Origin: Casuarina equisetifolia
Lineage: Eukaryota > Streptophyta > Magnoliopsida > Fagales > Casuarinaceae
Reading direction: 5' to 3'
NCBI GenBank assembly: GCA_028551475.1
Contig: CM052359.1
Location: 21,949,583-22,013,582, forward strand
DNA length: 64,000 nt
In this document: positions 12,601 to 25,299 of the stretch, piece by piece
How the letters are laid out: every line of letters begins with the position of its first letter
Numbering within the stretch: position 1 is the first letter of the stretch
Notes under the pieces: model-generated
Databases searched by the model: none
Told to the model about the DNA's origin: nothing
What the model saw: the letters and a program-made list of their open reading frames with translations, nothing else
Translations under genes and position numbers: made by a program

Positions 12601-13618
12601 TGTATGGACTCAAATAAGCTCCTACAGCTTGGTACAAGAGACTTAATGAGTTTTTTATAAAAAGTAGTTGCACCAATGGAAGAGTTGATATGATTTTATT
12701 CATAAGAAAGGATGAATATGATTAATTAGTTATGGTAATATATGTAGATGATATAGTGTTTGGCTTTATGAATAGAAATATGATCGATGACCTTGCTTCT
12801 ATGATGAAAACTAAGTTTCAAATAAGCATGTTAAGAGAATTAAATTATGTTATAGGACTACAAATCAAATAATCAAGTTCAAGAATTTTCATATGTCATT
12901 TTGAGTTTATGGATGATTTATTTAATAAATTTGATCTTGGTACCACTAAACCATTATCCACACCAATAAGAACATCTAGCAAAATTGATGCTATTTAGAT
13001 GACAAAACTTGCAATGCCAAGTTATATGGAAGCATGATAAGATCATTCCTGTATCTCACAACACCTAGAGTAGACATGTTGTTTAATGTTTGCTTAGGTG
13101 CTAAATATCAATCAACAGCCAAGGACTCAAACATGTTTACAGTAAATCAATTTTTTAGATACATTAAGGAGACCCCACATCTAGGCATTTGGTTTCATAA
13201 GGATTCAAATTTCACCTTACATGTATATAGTGATGCATACTATTTTTGTTTTTGCATTAAAAGAAAATGAAAAAGTGTTGTTATATTAACAACCAAAGAT
13301 GAATAATTAGCTTTAGGAAATTACTACTCATAATTATTGCGGTTGCAATCACAACTTGAACATGATGAAATACCAAAAGACACGGTCATCATCAAGTGTG
13401 ATATTACAATTGCCATCAATCTTACAAAGAATCTTATACAACATTCAAAAACTAAGCATATAGAAATCAAACATCATTTTATAAGAGACCATGTAGCTCA
13501 CAAGCATATTGCATTTAAATATTTACACATTACTCATCAATTAGCAAGCATATGCACTAAACCATTAGATAAGGAAATATTTTATGCACTTAGAATAGAA
13601 TTGGGAATATGCAACTAG
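9640..13618 (+). pseudogene. Ty1/copia polyprotein, decayed (SIRE/Maximus-like)
   Basis: Domains appear in canonical copia order on the plus strand, scattered over three frames with many stops. A CCHC knuckle (C-K-K-S-G-H..C-P) lies at about 9682-9723. A Lys/Glu-rich coiled-coil gag extension spans 10080-10400. The protease is at about 10750 (W-Y-L-D-N-R..H-M, with the catalytic D-S-G lost). The pre-integrase and integrase span 10900-11990 (L-S-S-V-S-Q-L-C; H-G-G-E-F; F-N-K-R-T-L-V-V). RT spans 12230-12950 with Y-V-D-D at 12741-12752. RNase H spans 13034-13618 (K-H-I-E-I-K-H-H-F..T-K-P-L). The coiled-coil gag and long 3' non-coding tail suggest the SIRE/Maximus lineage. The 5' end (LTR, gag start) appears deleted. 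Confidence 0.88.
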
Positions 13619-15450
13619 CACGATGTGTAACAACTATCGTTACACCTTATCAATCCTATATCCATATACGGAAGGATATGAATCTTCTTAGTCCATAGCT
13701 TTGTTATGCTAATGGATATAGTATACATATCACACATTAGGGTATTTCTCTAAATAGACTTTATTATTAAGTATCACCCATTCTTTCTATTTGCAAGAAA
13801 GTATAAATCTCATATTTTTGTTAATGCTTGGCACACTTTGCCTAATCCGCAATCAATAAGCAGTGTTTGAATAACAAGGTGACATAAACATATGTCACTA
13901 CAACAATCCTAGGTATATGTTTAATTCCTTCCTACTTTGCTCTTCTTGCTATCTTTGTACTTTTGTAAAGGAAGCACAAATGTTTCAATGGAAGCATTTA
14001 CAAAGGATTTAAAGGAACAAAATTGGAATAGCTTTAATAAGAGTAAGTTCCATCTTGTGCAATATAAATTTTAGTCTTCAACAACATATTCTTCTATTAA
14101 AACTTCTAACTAGTTAAGCTAATCATGACTAATAAGCCACATCCTTGTTGAAAGTATTATAGAAACAAAAGAAAGGCTAAAGGTCTTTTTCATTGAAGAG
14201 GAGAAGTTTTTCTTTGGAATAAAATATTTTGTGTTTGAAATTTTTCTCTAGTCATTGTTTTTAATTTGTCAAAATCTGGTTTATGGATAAATTATTGATT
14301 TCAAAAAGTGAAAAAAGATTTTGACCTTACTCAACTTCCTTTTGAAAGTTGCATGGACCTTCAATGAGCAAACTATGTAGAATGGGTGAAATTGTGAAAA
14401 CCTAAATTCACTTTCACTATTGATTTATAAAGATTTTGCATTATGGTGTATGAAAGAAAGTTATCAAAGATTCTACAAAACTTAGCCAAATATTCTTTTC
14501 TTACTAAAGATAATCTTTTTGCTACACTCATATTTATTTTCACTTAATGATGAGTTCATTTCTTTTATGTGGTTCATCATGTTAAAATGACAACTTAACC
14601 TTATCACGTTTGTTGACTAAGAGCAAGTACCTTGCCACCACATGATTAAAAGGATATTTACAAACATTTAGGATGATTACTTCACTTTCCTACTTACTCA
14701 ATTTCTTTGAAAAGACCTTTATGTATTAATGGCCCCTTGAAACTCTTTTACAAACATTTTTTGCATCCACACTTAAGTTCAAGCTTGCACTTTCTAGAAA
14801 CATTTTTTTTGGCTCAAATTAAAAGGAAGTCACTTCATAAAGAAGTATGACAGCATCACAGTACCAACTAGGACAATTAATTGAAGCTTTCACGTCTCTA
14901 TTTCTCTTTTTTATTTCCTTGGTTTTCTTTTTTTTTCTTTGATTTTTCTCCCTTCCTTGGTTCTGGCAGCACACTTTTTCTTCCTCTTTTTCTCTTCTCT
15001 CTCTTTCTTTTGTGCGGTGCCCCTTCCCCTTCACAATTCACGTTCCTTTTCCTTTTATGATGTCTTGGGAAGTGTGCCCTAAGATTCTCCCTTGGTAATT
15101 CATTTTTTACTCTTTTCCTTTATTTCCTTTCTTGTCCTTTTTGTCCTTTTCCTCCTATTTTTACTACTTTAGCATTACCTTCTCTCTTTTTATTTTTTCT
15201 TTTTGATTCCTCACATGCCTTGCTTCTTTTCTTCATGTTTCCTTTGCTTTTTATCTCTTTTGGGGTTTGCTACATAAACATTAAAGATTTTAATAAATAT
15301 GTGAAAAATCAAATATTATCTCACAAAATTGTATTATTTATATCCTAAAATAATCAAAATAACTCTTTAAAAATAAAGTTATTAAACATCCATGCTCATG
15401 TGCCTTATTATTAGAGGGAGTTTGTCTCTTTTAAATTGATGATGAAAAGG
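13619..15450 (+). other. Long non-coding 3' region of the copia element, with polypyrimidine stretch
   Basis: No conserved domain can be read between the RNase H end and the purine tract near 15446. The plus strand is strongly pyrimidine-rich at about 14885-15265. SIRE-like copia elements often carry an extra region or env-like ORF here, but nothing recognisable remains. Confidence 0.45.
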
Positions 15451-15460
15451 GGGGAGAAAT
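15446..15460 (+). other. Polypurine tract of a copia element
   Basis: GATGATGAAAAGGGGGGAGA (15440-15459) matches the purine tract that commonly precedes the 3' LTR of plant copia elements. An LTR would be expected to start just after it. I cannot define its TG end. Confidence 0.5.
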
Positions 15461-16930
15461 TAGAGAGCTTAGATTCAATTGAACCTTGTACAATCTTTTA
15501 CCTACACCTAGGGAAGAGATTAGAAAGATTGAATTAGGAATATACTAGCCAAAGGGAGAGGAGAATATAAAAAGGGGAACAATATGTTTATGCTTGAATA
15601 CTGACAATCATTTATTGTATGTTCCTATGGCATAGTTTTCATTATCATAAAAAATGGGGAAATTATAGAGATGTGTAAACTAATATTTTTAAAGGTGAGA
15701 GATAACTTGGTTTAATCTCCAAGATTATGTGCTTCTAGTAGATAATATTCCTCATAGTGTTAAAAGACTTTTTTAAGAGAATATAAATTTATTTAATCAT
15801 GAAAATATTGAATAAAAGTATTTTGACATCATACTTTGGTGCAATATTTTTATCATCTAGATCTACAAGGCATGGTGGGCTACCTAACGTGAAAATGAAG
15901 CTAATATATGGACTTGAAGAGAGAAGTGACTCAAAGAGGCTCAGCCCATGCACACAAGAAAAGGCCTAGGTCATGCAAATTAGAAAAAGCCCACGCAAAT
16001 CAAGAGGCCTATTAAGGAGACCAACCCATGCTAGCTAATTTCTTTAGTCTATGCAAAAAGACAAGCTAATATGTGAAATGTGGCTAGACTTTTTCAAACT
16101 AGTGAACATACTTTCTGCGTGTCACGAAAGGCTATCTTAACATTGTTCCTCAAAGCAAGTTAACCTTATAGGAAAAAGAAAACATCTCTCCATCCTTCTC
16201 TTTCTCTACACAACAATGTTCACAATTTAGACTTTGACAAGAAGATTAATGAGCAACATTCAAATTTCAAATGAGCATAATAGATCATTCTCATCCATTA
16301 TAAAAAGTATATCAAAAGAAAGGCTTAAGTTCACAAATTCACAAAATAAAATCTACAAAAATTATGCTCTTTCTTTAATTTTGTGATGATCCCTTACACC
16401 TATTATGATTATTCTTTTATAAGTTCTATCTTTCTTTAGATCCATGCTTACTTGTGCTGATTGTGGTGAATTTTTATATGAACATGAATACCTAGCTTAA
16501 GATCTATTTCATTTGTAAACAAGGTTTCAAAAGCTTTGATCCTTTATGCATGTCATTGTTATTCTGGGTTGAGGATTGTAAGCTAGATGTAGTATTTGAC
16601 TTATAGATCTAGAAATTACATGTTATAATGTCATTATCAATATATTGGACACCTTTTGATGTATTGTTAAAAGAGGTCGGTTAAAGGGTATCTCTCCAAT
16701 CACTTAAACCTGTGTATTATGTTTGTTTCTGCAACTTTTCTATTTGTTAGTCACTCTTGTTTATTTAACACAACACATACAAAAATTTATTTCATTGCAC
16801 TATTCTCTCTCATTTGATCACTAAATATATCACATGCTATAATTAGATGCAGTGAAGAGGTTTAATAACATTAAAAAATAAATTAAAAACTTAATTCACC
16901 CTTACTCTTAGGTTATTCTTAGAGAACCAA
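15460..16930 (+). mobile_element. Probable copia LTR between a 3' polypurine tract and a PBS
   Basis: This segment is bounded by the polypurine tract at 15446-15460 and a PBS-like TGGCATTAGAGCTAGG at 16934-16949, followed by a gag start at 17000. That is what a complete LTR shared by, or lying between, two elements would look like. A short stretch near 16125-16175 resembles 9557-9645, possibly the remnant of the other LTR. Ends are inferred; no clean TG..CA was found. Confidence 0.4.
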
Positions 16931-16999
16931 TAAGTGGCATTAGAGCTAGGCTCTAGAGTTTACTTAGTATTTATTTAAACATATAAAGAAGATCCTAGG

Positions 17000-17740
17000 A
17001 TGACAACTAATGTACAATTTGTATTACCTAAAAATAAGACACCTATTCTTGATGGGACAAACTATAGTCATTGGAAAACACTAATAAAAATGTGGCTTAT
17101 TGGCCATGATACTAATAGGTGGAAGATTATAGTTAAATGAGTAAAGTACTTGATAAAAGTGGTGATGAATGAATGAATGAGAAGACAAAATTGAAGAATG
17201 TAAACTACAAAGCTATCTCATACTTATATTCTAGACTTACACTAGTATAATATAATAGAATATCTACTTGAGAGATTGCTAGATACATTTGGGAAAAGCT
17301 AGATGTTACCTATAAAGGAAGAAAACGGGTGGTGAAAGCATCTAAGATTCTCCGTTATTTAGGCTGAAGCCTATGGAGACTATAAGAGAAATGTTTGGTA
17401 GATTCATGGGCAAAGTTACCGGCCTAAAACTTTAAGGAAAATCTTCCAAGAATGATGAATTAGTAAAGGAAAAGTTAAACTGCCTGCTGAAATCTTGGGA
17501 TCCTAAGAAAACTATGATAGAAGAAACATAAAACTTAGATATACTATCTCTTAATGAATTACTTAGTTCCTTGCAAACTCATGAATTAGCACTTGTGGGA
17601 AGAGGAAAAGAAATAAAGGACATTAAGTGCAGTAATAAAAACATAGTTTTAAAAGCAAGGGAATCTAAGAGTAATTGAGATGATTTAAAGGATAAAATTG
17701 CTATGCCGACTAAAAGACTTAAAGCTTAGCAATAGATGTT
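17000..17740 (+). pseudogene. Ty1/copia gag, 5' part, decayed
   Basis: An ATG at 17000, 50 bp after the PBS-like site, opens with M-T-T-N-V-Q-F-V-L and continues ..L-D-G-T-N-Y-S-H-W-K..M-W-L-I-G-H-D, the typical start of copia gag of the SIRE type. Stops begin after about 45 codons. Related gag sequence persists to about 17720, where A-M-P-T-K-R-L-K resembles the segment before the zinc knuckle. It then switches abruptly to another copia gag. Confidence 0.75.
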
Positions 17741-17789
17741 CATAAAAATCATAGGCAAAAGAGTTTGACTTACTCTCTCAAATACATTA

Positions 17790-19254
17790 CTAGCAAGAGG
17801 GAGACAAGACCTTTGCCACCCACCTAAATGCTTTTAAAATGTTGACAAATCAATTAAGCTTTATCAGTAAGCCCATATCTGATTTGGCCAAAACTTTTAG
17901 CTGGTAGGAAAGTCTTCCTAAAGAATATGAAAGCTTTCTTATTGCAATGTTTAGAACTCCTATGCCTCCCTTTAATGATATGGTTTCTTAACTTAAGGTG
18001 TTTGGAGCAAGGCTATCCCATACTACTTCTTTGGCTTCCAACGATCATTCTATACTTCCTCCATTTTGTCCATCATACTTAAAAACCATTGCACAGTGGA
18101 CAATATGGAGGTAGTAAAGGTTGTAGCACTAGGTTCCCTTCTTAGGGGTGCAGTTTCGCTTTATCTGCCTAGCCTTCTTAGGATAACAATCATGAGTCTT
18201 CTAGCTCATGGAATTATGTAGAAGCAAAATCACAATGCCACACTTCCTTTTCAATAGGAAATTGCAAACTATCACATGCCAAATTTATTCCAAGGTTAAT
18301 CATAATGCTCTTCAATGTTATAAGTGCCTCAACCATGACTATTAAACAAATGAAGTACCTCTAACTTTCTTTGCCTTGAATCTCACAAAGCAAGATGAGG
18401 AATTAGCATGGGTATTTGACTTAAGTGTTAAGGCTCATAGTGTTAACACCATTGGTAAGTTACAAACCTTAACCCCTTATGTTGGTTCAGATTTAATGCC
18501 AATTAGAGATATAAATCATCTCCTAATCACTCATACAAGCACAATCTCATTACCAAATAACTTTTTTATGACTTAACAATGTTCATTTTGCTCCTAGCCT
18601 TACTGTTCTTAGTATCAAAGCTAATAAATGATTCCTTGTCTTATTATCTTTGACAAAATTGGCTTTTGTGTTAAGGAATTGAAGATCAATAGAATGCTCT
18701 TGAAAGGCATTAGATGAGGCAACTTATATATTTCTCATGGCAAACGACATCCCACCTTTTTTGTAAAATGATAATAGAAAGTTATTTTTGATATATGGCA
18801 CCACCAACTTGGGCATATTCATGAAGAAGTAGTTAGAATCCTTCAGCAACTAGGGTGAATAAATGTTACTAATGGTTTTGATGAATTTTATACTTCCTGT
18901 CACCTAAGCAAGAGCTCCAAGCAACCATTTGTGTAATCCTACAATAGAACATCGTCCTTTTTTGAAACAAAAATGACATATGGGTCCTAATGCCACCTAA
19001 TTGTTGTCTAGGCTATCATTACTATGTTACCTTTATGGATGATTTATCATGCAACACTTGGTTATATTCACTCAAACACAAATCAAAAGTCACAAAAGTA
19101 TTTTTTATCTTTAAACAAATGATCAAGAAGTAGTTTGGGAAAGACATCAAAGTTCTTCAATTCAACAATAAAGGTGAATAATTTAGTGCCCATATTTCAC
19201 AATATTTGCGAGAAAAATGGTATTCATGTTCCTACTCACCACAACAAAATGAGA
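17790..19254 (+). pseudogene. Second-lineage Ty1/copia gag-protease-integrase fragment
   Basis: The gag (UBN2-like) reads L-P-K-E-Y-E-S-F-L-I-A-M and P-P-F-N-D-M-V-S at about 17908-17985. A degraded zinc knuckle is at about 18265-18320. The protease N-terminal region and following segment are at 18376-18576 (A-W-V-F-D in place of the usual L-D-S-G, then L-T-P-Y-V-G-S-D). The integrase core is at about 18990-19254 (Y-Y-V-T-F-M-D-D-L-S; F-N-N-K-G-E). It stops before the second half of the integrase, and RT and RNase H are missing. Stops and frameshifts are frequent. It is a different lineage from the copia element at 9640-13618. Confidence 0.8.
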
Positions 19255-19605
19255 TTGAACCACGTATATTAGAGAGCTTAAAAGCTTAAGAATACAAAAT
19301 AAAGGAGAGTTTTTTTTATACAAAGAACAAAGGATTATTCTAGTAGATTCTAATGGCATACAAAGATTAAACAACTTGGTAGTGCAACCATGTTTTGGTC
19401 AAAGCACGCTCCAAGCTTAATGATTTTTATGGTTCATAGGTGTCCATCATTGCTGCTTAGCTGTCTTGAAAGAGTTTTTTGGTCTCTCATTTAATTCTTG
19501 TGAGAAGATGTGCATTATAGCATTTCTTTTCATATTTTACTTTGATTAAGAGAGCCTTGTTGGACACTTGGTAATACTTTAGTTTTTCTCTGTGGGGTTT
19601 GTTGG

Positions 19606-20094
19606 TGTTATGGGTGGTAGTAACAGGGGGTGCTTAACACCTTGTGACAAAACTTGTAACTTAGAAATCCTCCCTAAGGAGTGATTGGAGATGCTTTTTA
19701 GACTTACCAATGATGGAAGTAAGTAAGAAATTCCTAGATTTGCTAGAAAAAGCAAAGGCATCACAGGGGAGATGAGAAATTGAAGAATATTCGAGAACAT
19801 ACTACATTGTTCATAATAATGGAAACAAGCCCTAACATAAGCTGCATCAACAACAACATTTGCCCTTGGTGTAGGTTGACCCACTTTCTTACTTATTTAT
19901 AAAGGCCCATAACATAAACCCACAATACAAACCCATAGCTTAGACCTATATACCATAGCAGCCAACCTATAACATAAACTCACATACCACAATAACCAAC
20001 GAGAAAACAAGGAAACAAACAACCAACACTTGTACTTGATGCTAAACCTGCATTCCCTTTCACTTCTTCTTTGGCTTTTGATCAGCAAGTAACA
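19606..20094 (-). repeat. 3' LTR of the gypsy element at 19606-25167
   Basis: It is the 489-bp copy next to the polypurine tract. It is longer than the 5' LTR mainly because of an extra segment near 20020-20060 and small indels. Confidence 0.9.
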
Positions 20095-20109
20095 TTCCTA
20101 CCCCTATTA

Positions 20110-23100
20110 ATGCCGCATTTTCCTCAAGGTAAAAATTTTAGTACCTTAATAAGGGGGATGACTCTTCCTCCCAAATGGCCTTTGAAGGTTCCTTCCATTT
20201 CCAATGCACCAAAATTTTTGTATTCCTATTCATGCATCTCTTTTCTAGAACAAACCTTGGTGAATACTCCTCATCATGAATGGTAATTGGTAAAATTTTA
20301 AAAGAAGACACATTAGATCCACTATAATGCTTTAGCTAAGATACATGAAAAATTAGGTGTACTTGCAATCTTTCAAGAAACTCTAGCTTGTAGGCCACTA
20401 TTCCTACCTTTTGCAACACTTTAAAAGGACCATGATATTTAGGAGAAAGCTTTTGTTTCCTATCTTTTGTCATTGTAGTCTAATGGTAATTTGGCACTTT
20501 TAAATAAACGTAGTTTCCTACTTTAAACTATACCTCAAACTTGTGGTAGTTATAGAATTTCTTCATTCAAAATTTCATTATTTCCAAATTATGTTTTAGT
20601 TTGGTTGTCTGCTGATCCCTCTCTTCCATTAACTATTCCATAGAAGCTATTGTAGTAGATCTAGGTATATAAGATGTTGCCTATACACAGTTTCATAAGG
20701 GGTATGTAGGGTAGCCCTATGCCAACTAGTGTTGTAGTATTATTGAGCTTAAGAAAGCCATTTACACCATTCCCATAGAGTATCCCCTATGAAACATTGA
20801 AGATACATTTCAACAATGTGATTCATAACCTCCGTTTACCTATATGATTAAGGGTGATAAGCTTAAGTGAAGTTGAAACTAGTTCCTTGAAGTTGAAATA
20901 GTTTTTTCCAAAAAAGGCTAGTAAATAGTGGGTCCTGATCATAAACAATATATTTAGGCATACCATAAAGCTTAAAGATATGATCAAAAAATATTTGAGC
21001 AACTATTTGGGTTGTATAAGAATATGCTAAAGCAAAAAAATGACCAAATTTGGACAATCAATCCACAATTACTAGAATGATTGATTTCCCACCTGACATA
21101 GGTAACCCTTGAATGAAATCCATAAAGATGCCATCGCATACCTGTTTTGGAATAGGCAAGGTTGGAGTTTCCCTATGGGGAAGGATGTATTCCCTTTACA
21201 TTTATGAGAAGTAACACATTCACCCACCAACTTAGCAATAGAATCCTTTATTCCTTTCCAAAAGAATACTTCCCTCATATGTTTAAGAGTCTTTAGCAGT
21301 CTTTCATGTGTACTTGCATGGACTTCCTTAACAATCACAGGAATCAAAGTAAAGGAGTTATCCAAGAAAATTTTCCCTTTATAAAAAATTACACCCCCTT
21401 TAAACTCCCAAGGCCTAATAGCTTCACCTTGTTGGATTTTGTGGGCCAATTTATGTAATTCTAGGTTTGAGGCTACCTCTTCAATTATAGTATTAATCTA
21501 TTGAGGAATAGGTTTTGAAATGGCCTAGAGCAAACCTTCTTCCATTTCCTTATCATGACGAGAAAGAGCATCTGCAACCATATTTTCTTGTCTAGATATA
21601 TTCTACCACAAATCATATCCCATAAGCTTAAGCATCCATTTCTAGTACATTGCATAATGATCTTGTATTCTTGCAAGTACTTCAAACTTCATTGATTTGT
21701 TCTTATAATAAATTACTACCTAATTAAATAATGTTTCCATTTCTGAATGGCCATGACTATGGCCAACATCTCTCCTTCATAAGTAAATAGCTTTAAATGG
21801 TGCCCATGCAATGCTTTACTAAGGGTTTAGTTCCTTGTGTCAACACTACACCAACTCCTTGCCTCGATGCATCACACTTAACTACAAATGGCTATGAGAA
21901 ACTAGGAAAAGCCAATATAGGAATAGTAACAATGACGGTCTTTAATCTTTCAAAAGCTTTTTATGCCTAATTAGTTCATTTGAATGCATCCTTCTTTAAT
22001 AAGTCAATAAATGACTTTGTTATCTTTCCATAATGATTGATAAATTAAAGATAGTATCCAGTCATGCCAAGAAACCCTCAAAGGCTTTTAACCATGGTTG
22101 GAGTAGGCCAAGCAATAATAACCTAAATTTTATCTTGATTAACTACCACACCATTTCCACCCACTACATGGCCTAAGTACTTCACTTCCCAACAGCCAAA
22201 CTTACACTTAGATGTTTTCACAAAAAGTTAATACCGACATAAAATATCCAATACCTATTCCACATGATTTAAGTGATCCTCATAACACTTACTATAGACC
22301 AAAATGTCACCAAAGAACACCAAAACCATCTTATGCAAAAAATCTTTAAAGACCACATTCATTAGGGATTGGAAAGTAGCTGGTCCATTTGTTAACCTAA
22401 AAGGCATCATTAGAAATTCAGAATGACCATGATGAGTATAAAAGGCTATTTTTTTTTCTATATCCTCCTTCCATATGCAAACCTCATAATACCTTGAATG
22501 AAGATCCAATTTGGAAAAAATTTAGCTCCATGCAATTCATCCAATAACTCATCTATAATGGGAATGAAAAATTTATCCTTAATAGTGTGTTTATTTAACT
22601 CTTAATAATTAATGCATAAGCTCCAAGACCTATAAGATTTTTTACCAACAAAATTAAAGAGGAGAATGGACTCACACTAGGGCAAATCATTCCATCCTTG
22701 GACAACTCAGCAACCAATCATTCGATCTCCTCCTTTTAAAGATGTGGATAAAAACACAATACAATGGCTGTGACTCCATAAGGGAGGTAACCCCTTGAGT
22801 TCCTTAAAAAGATTTGCATAGCTATCCAATAATTCATTCATTCCAAGCCCAACCAACTCAACATTACTTCTAATGTTGTCTAACCCACATAACTGCACTA
22901 CTACTACCATTCCTTCTTTATTCACATCCTTCCCAAATTGTACTAATTTTGGATAGCTACAATAAACCTATAATGCCACTTATTTTCCCCTATAGTAAAA
23001 ATACATCCGTATGATTTAGAAATTCGATAAATTATCTCCTAAATTTTCTAACCATTGAATCCCTAACACTAAATTTGACACCTCCATGGGTAATACAAAT

Positions 23101-24680
23101 AACTTTAAGGGCATGATCACTCATTGAATTCAAACTTCAATTCTTGTACACTTGCCATAACCTTCTTTGAATTTCCTCTCCATTGGCCACCCAAATGCAA
23201 AAGTGATGATCCTTATCAATTTACAAGTCAATCCTATCAGCTAACCTCTTACTAATAAAATTATAATTACTACTTGTGTTTGCCAATACTTCAACCCTCT
23301 TGTAATACTCCACCAAATTCCCATCCACTCTCTTAGTCAGTGGCATATAACCCCATACATGGCATTAAGGGAAATTGCAAGTCTCTTTAATTAAGTGATG
23401 GCATAAACTTCTACCTCTATCTTCCTCTTCATTATCCTTCAACTCATCTAGCTAAACCACCTATAATTGGAATAACGTCTTCTTACAATAGTGCCTTGGA
23501 GTATACTTTCATCAAAAGTGAAAGCACAAGCCTTTTGATTTTCTATCTTTATACTAATCAATGGTTACTTGCTTAATTGGTACTGAAGTAGATCCCATAC
23601 CCCTACTAGAAGGGAGCTGCTTACCCAAACTCTTCTTACCATTAAAACTCATGGCCTTTTTATAAGGCCTATAATGCTTTTGAAACATTTTCACTAACCC
23701 TACAGCCTCTATAAGTGTCTGAGGCCTATTCACCTTAGCATCCACCCTAATCTTAGGTTTAAGACCACTAACAAAGCCACCCACTTATTGTTGTGGTAAT
23801 AAAGGACCTCCTTTAATCAATAAGGTCAAATATTCCTTATAATAAGCATCTATGAACTCTATTTGTACCAACTTGGTTAAAGTGTCATAATTGTTTTTAA
23901 ATGCACTCTCCTTAAAACATTCCATGACCCTCTCTTTAATCCTATCCTATATAAGCTCCCTCTTTGCCATTCTATGTTCTTCTTCAAAGAATTGAAACCA
24001 CTTAAGGGCACTTCCACATACATTCCAAGTAATCATCTTAACCTTTTCCCAATCAGCACATTGATATAAATTAAAATACTTAGTCACCTAATAAATCCAA
24101 TCTACAAGATTTTCCATTCCACCAAAGTGAGGAAAATAAGGATTAAAATTTAGGGCCCTATTTCCTCCTTTATAATATCCCCAATTGCCTTCACCCTTAT
24201 CATACTTCCTACCATAATCAAAATAGAGATTTTCTTTATCCTCAAGGTGGCAATTGTGACGATGTTGGAAATCCCCATTTCAAAAAACTCTATCTTCTTC
24301 ATCACGACTAGCCTCACGAGAATCCTGGAATTCTTCCCATTGAGACTTCTTTCCCTTGGAAAAGTCTTCTTTATTTTTTTCTTTCTTTTTTCCTCCATTT
24401 TCACTACCCATACGTGGGTGGTCTTGTTATTATCTGCTAGAAAAATTGTGCGGCTTCTTTTTTGACTTGGTTTTTTGCCACTACTTGAAGTTCCAACCAG
24501 AATAGACCCACTTGCCTGATCCTTCAGTTAGGGGGAAGGATTGAGGCCATTCCCCGTGATGGCATATTTGATTTCGGCCACCTAATGGGTGATTGTGAGG
24601 ACTGCCCGTTGTAACTACTAAATGAGTTCTAGCTGCTCTTGGAATTACCACTTGACATCTGTCTTCGTTGAAGCTTCCAT
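20110..24680 (-). pseudogene. Chromovirus gag-pol, decayed
   Basis: Gag begins with M-E-A-S-T-K-T-D-V at 24680 and reaches a stop after 11 codons. A zinc knuckle of the G-L-C-F type is at about 23460-23540. The protease remnant is at about 23230 (S-N-Y-N-F-I). RT spans 22060-22920 with [20 protein letters not shown] and a catalytic F-F-G-D in place of F-F-D-D. RNase H spans 21490-22050. Integrase has an H-H-C-C zinc site at 21230-21450 and a core at 20860-21120. A chromodomain-like tail lies at 20110-20290 (I-L-V-H-W-K-W-K-E-P). Many stops and frameshifts are present, so it is not functional. Confidence 0.88.
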
Positions 24681-24721
24681 TGTTGTTAGCACCTATGGTT
24701 GGGCTAAATATGATACCACCT

Positions 24722-25167
24722 TGTTATAGGCAGTAGTGGTAATGGTTGCTTAAGACCTTGTGACAGGACTTGTAACCTAGAAATCCTCTCTAGGGACTGA
24801 TTGGATATGTATTTTAAACTTATTGATGATGGAGGTAAGTAGGAAATAGCAAAAGTTACTAGAAAATGCAAGGGCATTGCTGAGGAGATGAGAAATTGGA
24901 GAATATTTGAGAACAAACTATGCTTTTCATTGCAAAGGAAACAAGCCCTAAATAGGCTGCCTCAACGAAAAAATTTGCCCTTAATGTGAGTTAACCCATT
25001 TACCTATTTACAAAGGCCCATAACATAAACCCACAATATAGACCTACAACTTAGACCTATAACATAGAACCACGTACCATAGTAACCAAAGAGAAAACAA
25101 GAAAACAAATAACCAACACAAATAACATAAACCCACTTCTTATTTGGCTTATGATCAACATGTAATA
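24722..25167 (-). repeat. 5' LTR of the gypsy element at 19606-25167
   Basis: It is the 446-bp partner of 19606-20094. Shared blocks include GAGATGAGAAATTG, AAAGGCCCATAACATAAACC and the ATAACCAACACA-like region near the right end. The outer end abuts the GTTGG target duplicate. Confidence 0.9.
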
Positions 25168-25299
25168 GTTGGACACTTGGTTATGCTGAGTTCTTAGGTT
25201 TAGGTTTGGCTTCATTAGTTTCTTCTTAAGCTTCACAAGACTTGCTATTGTAATTAATAGATGGAGGTACTTGTTCAATAGGAACTAACATGGCTTAAA

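Larger units (their letters stand above)
19606..25167 (-). mobile_element. Full-length Ty3/gypsy chromovirus, 5.56 kb, with LTRs and target-site duplication
   Basis: The LTRs are 24722-25167 (5') and 19606-20094 (3'), with TGTTAT at the left end and GTAACA or GTAATA at the right. The 5-bp duplication GTTGG flanks it (19601-19605 and 25168-25172). The PBS is the reverse complement of TGATACCA at 24711-24718. A polypurine tract adjoins the 3' LTR at 20095-20106. Gag-pol lies between in the order gag, protease, RT, RNase H, integrase, chromodomain. The two LTRs show many substitutions and indels, so the insertion is not recent. Confidence 0.93.
19349..25280 (-). mobile_element. Copia LTR split by a nested Ty3/gypsy element
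   Basis: Bases 19349-19605 and 25173-25280 together (about 365 bp) align with the LTR at 8304-8654. The break falls inside the motif TTGTTGGACACTTGG, which is unbroken at about 8531-8545. The gypsy element fills the gap and duplicates GTTGG. No copia coding sequence of matching orientation flanks this copy, so it may be a solo LTR. Confidence 0.85.
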
